DNA from: Haliclona indistincta
Lineage: Eukaryota > Porifera > Demospongiae > Haplosclerida > Chalinidae
Direction of reading: 5' to 3'
Assembly: GCA_964017065.1 (NCBI GenBank)
Contig: OZ024786.1
Span: forward strand, 15,424,637-15,488,636
DNA: 64,000 nt
A program made the translations under genes and the position numbers. Shown piece by piece: positions 55,345 through 64,000 of this stretch; positions within the stretch are counted from its first letter, which is position 1, and each line of letters starts with the position of its first letter. The notes beneath the pieces are model-generated. The model was not told where the DNA came from. It was given only the letters and a program-made list of their open reading frames with translations, and made no database searches.

Positions 55345-55985
55345 AGAAAAGTAGTTTAGACAATAGATTGTGCATAGTAGAGTGGAACAAATCTGCTTTT
55401 GGAAGTTTTGACTAACCGAACAAAATTCTACGCTAGTATGAATACTTCATTGCAATTGCATTGGAATGAATATCAATTAGAAGCACTGGTTCTTTCCATG
55501 TAGAACCGTGGGCTGCTCAACATCTTAGCAAAGTAGTTTAGACAATAGATTATGCATAGCAGAGTGGAAAAAATCTGCTTTTGGAAGTGTTGAGTCGCTC
55601 AACAAGATTCTACGCCAGTGTGAATAATGCATTGCAAATTGCATTGGAATGAATATCAATTAGAAACACTGTTACTTTCCAAGTAGAACAGTGGGCCGCT
55701 CAACATCGTAGCAAAGTAGTTGAGATAATAGATTATGCTTAGTAGAGCGGAAAAAATCTGCTGTTGGAAGTGTTGAGTCACTCAACAAGATTCTACACAA
55801 GTGTGAATACTGCATTGCAAATTGCATTGGAATGAATATCAATTAGAAGTACTGTTGCTTTCCATGTAGAACCATGGCCCGCTCAACATATTAGCAAAGT
55901 AGTTTAGACAATAGATTATGCATAGTAGAGTGGAACAAATCTGCTTTTGGAAGTGTTGAGTCACTCAACAAAATTATACGCCCAC
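55345..55985. repeat. ~190-bp satellite, three and a half direct copies
   Basis: Direct tandem copies of the unit described at 49,838, about 90% alike, running into the 20-bp array that follows. Confidence 0.88.
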
Positions 55986-56432
55986 TGATAACCAAAGATA
56001 ACCACTGATAACCAACAATAACAAAGAATAACCAACAATAACCACTGATAACCAACTATAACCACTGATAACCAACAATAACCGCAGAGATAACCAACAA
56101 TAACCACTGATAACCAACGATAACCACTGATAACCAACGATAACCACTGATAACCAACAATAACCACTGATAACCAACGATAACAACTGATAACCAACAA
56201 TAACCACTGATAACCAACAATTACCACTGATAACCAACTATAACCACGGATAACCAACGATAACCCCTGATAACCAACGATAACCAAGAATAACCAACAA
56301 TAACTAAGAATAACCAACAATAACTACTGATAACCAACAATAACCACTGATAACCAATAATAACCACTGATAACCAACAATAACAAACGATAACAACTGA
56401 TAACCAACAATAACCACTGATAACCAACAGTG
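55986..56432. repeat. 20-bp array (accactgataaccaacaata), part 1
   Basis: About 22 imperfect copies; variants cgata, caata, aagaata. Part 2 lies at 58,785-59,032, so the 2.35 kb between probably inserted into one array. Confidence 0.92.
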
Positions 56433-57248
56433 TAGCTCAGGAAGCTCTAAGATCAAAGGCACCGCTAGTGGAATATATCCCATACCACTGCGGATTTCAG
56501 GGCAATACTTATATCCCTCAGGAAGTAGTTCTACTTCCTGGGGGATATATATATCGCCCAGGAAGTCACGCTCACTTCCTGGGGAATATATATATCCTCC
56601 AGGAAGTCAGCCGACTTCAAAAAGTTACCTCCCACTTACCCCTCCGTACGAAAGGAGGAGAGGCTGGCTTCACAGAGAGTGAAGCCGAAGTTGCCTTTCA
56701 AGAGATTGCGGCGATTTTATAGCACTAAAGTTTCATGACACATGTGGGATTCAAATAGTGCGAAAAAATGGCGTCTTGAACTTGTGGACAACAAAATATA
56801 CCAGCCATAATCATGTAAAGGGAACTATTTGCAGCATCTAAAAGCACGACTAAGTTTGGAGCATCAACCAAGCTCGTCGGGAGGGCCAAGCTCAAGCTTA
56901 GCAAAGAACGCGTTACTCGAGACAAACGCCGGGACCGTTCGACAGTGACGAACGACGCCGGTCACGGAATGGCTGGACAAACTACTGCAACCTAGGTTTG
57001 TTAAGCTGCAAAGGCTACATAACTAAACTGCAGGACCCACACGTATGCCTCAGCGAGGCTTACCGTTGCTGTCAGTTCTTCGGGCGGTCAACCAATGATC
57101 ACTCGCGTACTCGACAAAGTTGGCTTATTCAGGTTTACCGTTAGTAAACGAACGAAAGTGTGCAGAAAGCCAGTCTTGCTGTTGGATCTTAGAGCTTTCT
57201 GAGCTACAAAATGGTTAACCCATGGGTTCCTCGGCAGTATGGAATATA
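56433..57248. other. Non-coding stretch with tandem small hairpins
   Basis: At 56,515-56,610 the pair aggaagt/acttcct occurs three times as inverted neighbours separated by ggatatatatat-type spacers. The remaining ~600 bp show no gene or clear element ends. Confidence 0.5.
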
Positions 57249-57800
57249 CCCTCGGCGGTTAATTATGAATCCCGTTAAGGGCAGACATTCAACTAGGGTC
57301 AAAGGTCATCGCGCGCGTACAGAATTACTATAAAGGCTTGTTTTTAGTAACATACAGCTAAACCCAAAACCCTAAAAACCTTCTCCTAACTGCGCAAAGT
57401 AGGGAGGGTCTTCCTAACTAACTAAGGATCGTCGGGAGGGTCTTCCTAACTAAGGATCGTCGAGAGGGTCGTCCTAAACCGGGCCTTCGGCCCTTAGTAA
57501 GTCTAAGGATCGTCGGGAGAGTCGTCATAAACAGGCCTCACAAAGGATGGAGCTAAAAACTTAACTTTTATATATAAAAAAACACAAAAAAACATGCATT
57601 GTGCGAGAATCGAACCCTGACCGACCGCATCACAAGCCACCATACTAAACCGCTGTGCCACCGAACCAACTGACTGGTTAGCGCTACAAACAAGCCTTTA
57701 TAGTAATTCTGTACGCGCGCGCACACGAACGCGCGCGACGACCTTTGACCCTAGTTGAATGTCTGCCCTTAACAGGATTCGTTAATTATACCGCCCTCGG
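57249..57800. mobile_element. ~550-bp TIR element with internal tRNA-like sequence
   Basis: The left arm (about 57,249-57,350) and right arm (about 57,683-57,800) are inverted: 'ggcagacattcaactagggt' then 'caaaggtc', 'cgcgcgcgtacagaattact', 'ataaaggcttgttt'. The interior holds direct repeats of 'ctaaggatcgtcgggagggt' and a tRNA-like stretch. An extra hairpin (57,783-57,825) joins it to the TTAA MITE. There is no coding region. Confidence 0.72.
57592..57668 (-). tRNA. tRNA-like sequence (probable pseudo-tRNA or SINE promoter)
   Basis: On the minus strand an A box TGGCACAGCGG and a B box GGTTCGATTCTC are spaced as in a tRNA with a long middle. Stem pairing is imperfect, and I could not assign an anticodon with confidence. 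It probably serves, or once served, as a pol III promoter in a repeat. Confidence 0.4.
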
Positions 57801-57822
57801 GCTACGCCCTCGGGCGGTATAA

Positions 57823-58323
57823 TTAACCCTTCACATGCGGCGGGCAACTATAGTCGCCCGGCAAGTTTGACGTCACCGGAAGTGGGCGTTAAAATTCGAA
57901 GACAGTTTATTTCACCTATAGACCAAATACAGCTATGTGGGGTGTGATTGCGAGCCATTGGCGGGGCCTGCGGCCCCGCCAAGCAGAGCTATGGCGGGAT
58001 CACCTAGCACCACTGGGTCTCCAGGGGCTTCTTGACATAAAAAGCAGCCATACGTGCACTAACTTTGTCTCACACGTGCTGTTTTGACCAAACAAGCGGC
58101 GTTTTTTGCTCCGGTGAGAGTGATTCTAGCACACGACAGTTGGTAGATCGTCAAGTGGGCGTGGTTAACCGCAATTGTCATTGACAACAAGCCAGCACGT
58201 TGTGCAAGTTGATTTTGCATATTAACGGTGATCACAGCGCTAGTTTGTCTGTCTAATGGTTTCAAAGGTTAGTGAAATTCACAAAATAGAGGCTAGAATT
58301 GCTGTCCGCACTTGAAGGGTTAA
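57823..58323 (-). mobile_element. TTAA-flanked MITE (piggyBac-like), copy 2
   Basis: Inverted relative to 48,304-48,805 and bounded by TTAA on both sides, with ends CCCTTCA...TGAAGGG. Differences are scattered single substitutions plus small length changes. Confidence 0.85.
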
Positions 58324-58346
58324 CCAGCCTCGGGTATATCCCATAC

Positions 58347-58744
58347 TAGTGATGGGCGATACCAGCAATTACTAAACCGATACGATACCGAGTACTTGGA
58401 CCGTAAATATCGAAAGTATCGATACAAAACGATACCGATACCGGATGTGGGCGGGATTATTAGTAAAAACAGAGTTTGGTTGAATTGGTTGGAAGTATTG
58501 CCGCTAGTCTTCACGGGATCATCACAGATCTTGCACTTGGCGTCTCCTTCTAACTCTCCCTTCTCGAAATATGATTGTTTACTGTTAGACTAGTTAGTAC
58601 ACGTGTTTGTAGGCGTATCGTGGGTGCGACTCTAGGTCACGTGACTCCTGAGGGTATCGATACTTCGTTTAGCGTATCGATATTGGTATCGGCACCGATA
58701 GTATCGAAAATATCGATACTTAGTATCGGTATCGCCCATCACTA
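58347..58744. mobile_element. hAT-type MITE with 8-bp target duplication
   Basis: Perfect 17-bp TIRs TAGTGATGGGCGATACC at both ends (inverted), flanked by the direct repeat TCCCATAC (58339-58346 and 58745-58752). The interior is rich in gtatcgatac palindromes. At 398 bp with an 8-bp duplication it fits the hAT superfamily. Confidence 0.9.
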
Positions 58745-58784
58745 TCCCATACCGCCTCGGAACCCATGGGTTAACCTATACATA

Positions 58785-59032
58785 ACCACTGATAACCAAG
58801 AATAACCAACGATAACCACTGATAACCAATGATAACCACTCATAACCAACGATAACCACTGATAACCAACGATAACCAAGAATAACCAACAATAACCAAG
58901 AATATCCAACAATAACCACTGATAACCAAGAATAACCACTGATAACCAACAATAACCATTGATAACCGCTGATAACCAACAATAACCACTGATAACCAAC
59001 AATAACCACTGATAACCAAGAATAAGTAATAT
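58785..59032. repeat. 20-bp array, part 2
   Basis: About 12 copies of the unit in 55,986-56,432, same orientation. Confidence 0.9.
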
Positions 59033-59036
59033 TTAA

Positions 59037-60402
59037 CTTCCGGTATGGCAAGCCAAAGGGGACAATAATTATTATGAAACACAATATTTTCATGGTCAAA
59101 ATTTGATTATTGCATGGGTAATCCATTTGTGCATGGGCAAAATCATTTTAGCGTGGGAAATCCTTTCTTGGCATGGGCAAATTGATTTGAGCATGGGAAA
59201 ATTCTCTCTCTTAGCATGGGCAATTAGATTTGAGCATGAGCAAATTCATTGTTAGTATTGGCAAATTATTTGAACATGGGCAACTCATTTGTGCATGGTC
59301 AAATTACATTTGCATTGGCAATTCGGTTTATTTTCATGCGCAAAATAATAGTGTTGGTATGCGCAAACCCCAACAACATTATTGTATGCGCAAACGTTTT
59401 TTTGCATGGGCAAAAAGTCGTTTACATCGCACATCGCAAAAAGTCGCAAAATTTCGCTCAGGCTCGTCAACACGTTGGTCACACCCCCAAGAGCTTTATG
59501 GCTGGGAACGAAGCACTCCAGGCTCCAGCAGAGACCGCTAACCAGCTATACTACTTGCAAGTACTATTAAAGGCAATTCTGTAGTTGGACAGTTTAATTT
59601 TTGCTCATAACACTGCTTACTGACGCTCCGAGACGCCTACTCGAACTTAGTAACTGTTCGCTAGGACGAAGTCGGGCATTGCAAGCAGTGCTAGGAGCAA
59701 GAAACTGCTACAGACAAGTACCATTCATGGTAATTCTGTAGAGGACAGTTTCTTGCTCCTAGCACTGCTTGCAATGCCCAACTTCGTCCTAGCGAACAGT
59801 TACTAAGTTCGAGTAGGCGTCTCGGAGCGTCAGCAAGCAGTGTTATGAGCAAAAATTAAACTGTCCAACTACAGAATTGCCTTTAATAGTACTTGCAAGT
59901 AGTATAGCTGGTTAGCGGTCTCTGCTGGAGCCTGGAGTGCTTCGTTCCCAGCCATAAAGCTCTTGGGGGTGTGACCAACGTGTTGACGAGCCTGAGCGAA
60001 ATTTTGCGCATGTAAACGACTTTTTGCCCATGCAAAAAAACGTTTGCGCATACAATAATGTTGCTGGGGTTTGCGCATACCAACACTATTATTTTGCGCA
60101 TGAAAATAAACCGAATTGCCAATGCAAATGTAATTTGACCATGCACAAATGAGTTGCCCATGTTCAAATAATTTGCCAATACTAACAATGAATTTGCTCA
60201 TGCTCAAATCTAATTGCCCATGCTAAGAGAGAGAATTTGCCCATGCTAAGAGAGAGAATTTGCCCATGCCAAGAAAGGATTTTCCCACGCTAAAATGATT
60301 TTGCCCATGCACAAATGAATTACCCATGCAATAATCAAATTTTGACCATGAAAATATTGTGTTTCATAATATTGTCCCCTTTGGCTTGCCATACTTCCGG
60401 TC
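59037..60402. repeat. 1.37-kb palindrome with ~680-bp arms
   Basis: 59037-59717 is the reverse complement of about 59755-60402 with few differences and small indels. The outer ends are CTTCCGGTATGGCAAGCCAA and its inverse. The centre is a ~36-bp loop that itself pairs weakly (ctacag...ctgtag). The outer half of each arm is a degenerate repeat of 'gcatgggcaaatt'. It resembles a foldback transposon; no coding region is convincing. Confidence 0.9.
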
Positions 60403-60515
60403 TCTAAGGCGATACGGGATATATGCCGAGGTGGTTAATTATGCTGTCCGAGGGCGGAGCCTGAGGATGGCATAATTAACCACCGAGGTATTATCCCGAT
60501 CGCCGAAGAGACCGG
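60397..60515. repeat. Small foldback adjoining the palindrome
   Basis: The arms CCGGTCTCTAAGGCGATACGG and the inverse at the right, with an inner pair 'ggttaattatg'/'cataattaacc', surround a 25-bp loop. It abuts the large palindrome. Confidence 0.75.
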
Positions 60516-61480
60516 GTGTTAACTTACTTGTACCCCACCACCAGCTTCTCGTGGTTTTTGTAGCTGCTGTAGCTGTTCTGTAGCTTGTAAGCGAAGATCT
60601 ACGAGCGATGGGAGCCCAGGGCACTTGCATCCAAGCGCACACTCACCAGGTCTATAATGGCGAACGCCCGTGTTCAAGTTGGGCGACAAACGAAGCCCGG
60701 CGTCAACTTTTTGTCGTATCTTATATGGCCGGGACTATTATTATTGACAAAGAACGACAGTACATACAAGAATGAACAGATTTCACGAAACCCTCGGCGT
60801 GTTGCACATCAAGTTGTAGAGTTAGTTCCTTAGTTATGGTTTGCAGAAGGAGCTTTGCAGCTAAAGCCAACCTGCTTGCTACACTGCTAGCCAGAAGACA
60901 GCAAAGTGCTGACCACAACCGAGACAAGGTGTGTCAAGTGGGCGTGACCGTGAACACTGAGTACGGGTAGGTAGCCATTGCTCTTGGCTTTGATAGGCTT
61001 TTTCTTGAGATGTCTACGCATCCCCAGAGCTGTCCTGCTGTTTAGATGGTATCTACAAGTACCTAGATAGTCAACTATGGGCGCGTTTGTAGTCAGAGGG
61101 GTCCAAGACGGCCGTCAAGGTGAGCCAGCCATACATAACTCGAGAACGAAAGCACTTTAGCAAAATCCACGAGTCACATTGCAAGCCATTGTCATGCTAA
61201 GCCTGTTTATACCTTGACCGAGTTTCAGAAGTGAGCGATGGTCTCCGTAGCTCGTTGGACAGAATGAAAAATAGCACCTAAGGTGCAGATGCCTCGGTGG
61301 ATTGACATTATATCCACAAACACAACTATCCACCATTCCACAAACACAGCAACTGCAGATGCATGCATACAGGATTTCTATACAGCAATCACAATGCAGT
61401 GCTTTAGTTATGCAATCAGAAGCCAATCATGCAGTGCTGACCACAATTCAACTGGGCGTGTCTACAATGTTCATTACAGC
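60516..61480. mobile_element. Third copy of the 820-bp repeat family, interrupted by hAT
   Basis: From about 61,275 it shares the landmarks of 54,690-54,960 in reverse. The copy resumes after the hAT element at 63,882-63,930 (cgagcgagatagctt, agcttgcttaca). The part before 61,000 is not recognised; one minus-strand frame near 60,530-60,655 is open but unsupported. Confidence 0.5.
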
Positions 61481-63881
61481 TAGGGGTGAGCACATTATTC
61501 CTCAAATTTTGCCCATTATTCTTTCCGGAATTTCTCAAAATTTTCACCCATTATTCTCATACATTCTGCCCAAAATTCTTGCTATTATTCTTGAAAAAAT
61601 TGCTGTTTTTGATCACAGCGCAATAACAATGATGATTGTGCATATGACTGATGTGCACTGTTGATGATAGGTGATGATAATAATGATGATGATGATGTAC
61701 TGTTGGTGATTAAGTGATTTAGTAACTGTTGTTGATTAAATATAAATGAATTAGCAGCCAGCTGATTAAATGAACTAGCGACTATTGTACTGCAGCATCA
61801 TTGACACTTCTACGTAGTCTTGTAGTGCACTAGTCTGCCTATCACCAAATGAGTTTGCAAGAAGAGAAAATACTCTCTCCGCAGCAGCAGAGGAGGGTTG
61901 CACCAATAGGACCTTCCGAGCTAATGAGGACCAGTGTGGCAAAGAAGCACTGTTGTTTTTCCACCATTTCAAAGGGCAATACTCATCACTAATATTTGCC
62001 ACCTTGGCAATATAAGAAGGCAGCTCGGATTTAAGGTTGTCAAGCATTGTGCTGGTTACAAACGGAACAGAACAAAGTGAGTCCACGTCATTAGCAGTAG
62101 GCATCATCTCTGCTACCTTCTTGGGATCAACAAGCCTTGCAGACTTAAATGCCTTAAGAGGACCACACAAACTGGCACTTAGTTGTTTCGTGAAGTACTC
62201 AATGCCTGGTTGGGTACAACTCAAAGCATAGTTGACTAGTTGCTGCCTAGCATTTGCATTATCACCAGAGAGCTGGTTAGCTATTGCATCTACATTTGGG
62301 TGATGGTTGTTACTAATTGAGGCCTGCAACATACTAATTACCTCATAACACTCTAAAGCAAGTGGACCGTTGCCCTCCAAACGGTACGTTGCTTGACAAA
62401 GGGCTCCCCTATATCAATTGTCGCAGCTAGCTCTAACTGTAATAGACCTTTGTTCTGGGGAACACTGAGCACAGCAAGCATCTTCGCTGTTGTAGCAGTA
62501 CCAACATCCTGCTCAGAAGCCAAAGTCAGATATGGTTCAATCTCACCAAACTTCACCATCAATTCCTTCATTACCTCCCATTTGCTCCACCAGCGAGTTG
62601 CAGAGTAACTAGGCATAGATTTTCCAGTCTGCTCCTTCCAGAGAAGCCTAGCCTTTGGACTATGACTGAAGTGCTTCACCAAACTAGACACAAACTCGTT
62701 GAGAATAGGTGTTTTGAATTTGTCACCAACATGGTCAATGGTGTGCGAGAAACAGCCGATGTCAAGTACTGTGGGATACACAATTTTTACTGTTCTCATC
62801 GCAACACCATTAACAGAAGCCCTGTCTCTCATTGATGCTAGGAGACGATCAGATGCAATGCTATAATTGGTAGAAAGCACTGAAATAAGCTCACGGGCAA
62901 TCTCCTCTCCGGTCATACTTTTTGCAAGCGAAGAAGACGTTGCACCATTACCCATTCACTAGTTACAAAACGAACCACTATAACCATCGCTTCTCCTAAG
63001 CGAGTGGTTCCATCGAAACATCCTCATCCTCGATTTCCTTTTTGATTTTTGCTTGCTCCTCAGCCAAAATAAATGGTATGAGGTCAGACATGTGAAGTCT
63101 ATCCGTTAAGCTATACGCTGATTCCTCCAAAATATCTCTAAAGTGGCCTAACTTCTGTAAAGGAATCCCAGCACGGAGAAATGCTGTCATCACCTTGACC
63201 CTGTACACCCGGTGTTGCATGGGAAGAGACTCACCTTTAGGATGAGAGTCTGTGTCATGTTTCTTTAGAGCTTGTGCAATATCAATTTCTCGAACCTCCT
63301 TTTGCTCACGTTTCTTCTTCCTGTCTTGATGTTTTTTTGACGAGATATGATATTTTAACACACTACGTTTAGTGCTTAACTCTTCTCTACATGCTTGGCA
63401 GAAAAGCTTTCCCGCAGAAACGCACAAACATTCGTTACGAAACTCACTTACTCGTTGTGCTGGGGTAACTGTTTTGGGATCGAAGTTTCCACGGCCTTTG
63501 GACGGTCGCTTTCCTTTTGGTGGGTAGTTGCGATGAATAGAACGTTTTCTCCCGATTTCTGCTGGCTGGGGTGCACGCAAACGACTCAATAGTGATGATG
63601 ACTGTGTTTGAGGGCCTGTCTCAGACGAGGATGTTATTTCGGTACTAGCGAGCAACGTAGCGTCTGCCTCACTATCTGATGATGGTGGTGATGACTCCTC
63701 GGATGAGAGAGTCACTGTCACTGAAGTCTCAGCAGCCTCTGCGGGCTCTGCCATACGTATACTGTACTGCTACACGTGTGGGGCGTGGCTTAATTTTTTC
63801 CCCAATTATTCTCAAAATTATTCTATTCTCACATCAGCCCATTATTCTCAAAATTATTCCGGAATATTGTGCGCACCCCTA
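61481..63881 (-). mobile_element. hAT transposon, decayed autonomous copy
   Basis: 2401 bp. TIRs are TAGGGGTGAGCACAT.. and its inverse with a few mismatches (..GTGCGCACCCCTA). The flanking 8-bp duplication is attacagc / attacagt. Subterminal sequences are rich in 'ccattattctcaaaatt' repeats on both sides. It carries a transposase gene on the minus strand broken by frameshifts. Confidence 0.92.
61775..63754 (-). pseudogene. hAT transposase, frameshifted
   Basis: Three open segments in different frames: 62996-63754 (252 codons from ATG), 62353-62955 and 61775-62380. Segment 1 has an acidic N-terminus, a BED-like zinc finger (LFCQACREEL ... KYHISSKKH) and EILE-type text typical of the family. 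Segment 2 covers the RNase H-like region (IGCFSHTIDHVGDKF, SATRWWSKWEVM). Segment 3 ends with the hAT C-terminal dimerisation motif (PHWSSLARKVLLVQPSSAAA, ERVFS). Between segments 1 and 2 the conserved reading continues in the third frame for about 25 codons; between 2 and 3 there is a one-base shift near 62,390. At least three frame changes make it inactive as it stands. Confidence 0.88.
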
Positions 63882-63931
63882 ATTACAGTACACGCATACC
63901 ACGAGCGAGATAGCTTCCATAGCTTGCTTAC

Positions 63932-64000
63932 AGTGGCGGATCCAGAAAAAGTAGATCGGGTGGGCCAATGCGCCGGCAAATTTTTTTAGCTAATTAATAT
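63932..64000 (+). mobile_element. Possible end of another DNA transposon, cut by the window
   Basis: CAGTGGCGGATCCAGAAA resembles the terminal inverted repeat start of common DNA transposons. Only 69 bp are in the window, so it cannot be confirmed. Confidence 0.3.

Noticed and set aside
55961..56427. Minus-strand frames of 68-119 codons rich in Trp, Leu, Val and Ile that look like membrane segments
   Set aside because: Translation of the 20-bp array gives the same short peptide in every frame; it also occurs at 58,742-59,126.
59230..60207. Paired ~110-codon frames in mirror positions (59,230-59,541 and 59,869-60,207)
   Set aside because: They are the two arms of the palindrome read in opposite directions; there is no known domain and the frame changes between the arms.
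60439..60656. Minus-strand exon-like stretch rich in Gln and Leu near a GTAAGT donor
   Set aside because: Only one isolated segment; no neighbouring exon or family match could be found next to a foldback repeat.

Overview
This window is nuclear DNA from an animal with a very compact genome. It holds about 17 spliced protein genes on both strands. Many introns are only 50-120 bp, and neighbouring coding regions are often 10-150 bp apart. The gene set includes metazoan signalling and regulatory genes (SMAD4, CPEB, CELF, parkin, a PCSK7-type convertase, a PSTPIP-type F-BAR/SH3 protein). Compactness, intron sizes and abundant intronic minisatellites suggest a sponge such as Amphimedon. That assignment is an inference; no sequence here proves the species.

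Layout, 0-39 kb (gene-dense): CELF (-), ROPN1L (+), PCSK7-like (-), NATD1 (+), parkin (+), NDUFB3 (+), CPEB (+), PSTPIP-like (-), a mucin-like membrane protein (-), a doubtful small gene (+), BLOC1S6/pallidin (+), METTL25B/RRNAD1-like (-), DDX42 (+), fumarylacetoacetase (+), a one-exon CENP-B/pogo-type DNA-binding protein (+), a one-exon mitochondrial carrier (-), SMAD4 (+), and the first ten exons of an NAD-dependent epimerase (+). I built the exon models by hand from splice sites and checked that the summed exon lengths stay in frame. The genes form no single pathway; the arrangement is typical close packing with divergent and convergent pairs.

39-49.5 kb: intron 10 of the epimerase gene is about 10.3 kb, against 50-600 bp for its other introns. 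It contains a long-TIR element, a 26-bp satellite array split by an apparently intact Ty3/gypsy retrotransposon with identical-looking 159-bp LTRs, and a TTAA-flanked MITE. The last two exons follow at 49.3-49.5 kb.

49.5-64 kb: gene-poor, nested mobile DNA. It holds a ~2.9 kb element with long inverted repeats whose end sequence is the monomer of an adjacent minisatellite, a second copy of the TTAA MITE, a hAT MITE with an 8-bp duplication, a ~1.37 kb palindrome, and a decayed hAT transposon of 2.4 kb with TIRs and target duplication. Several of these sit inside tandem arrays or inside other elements.
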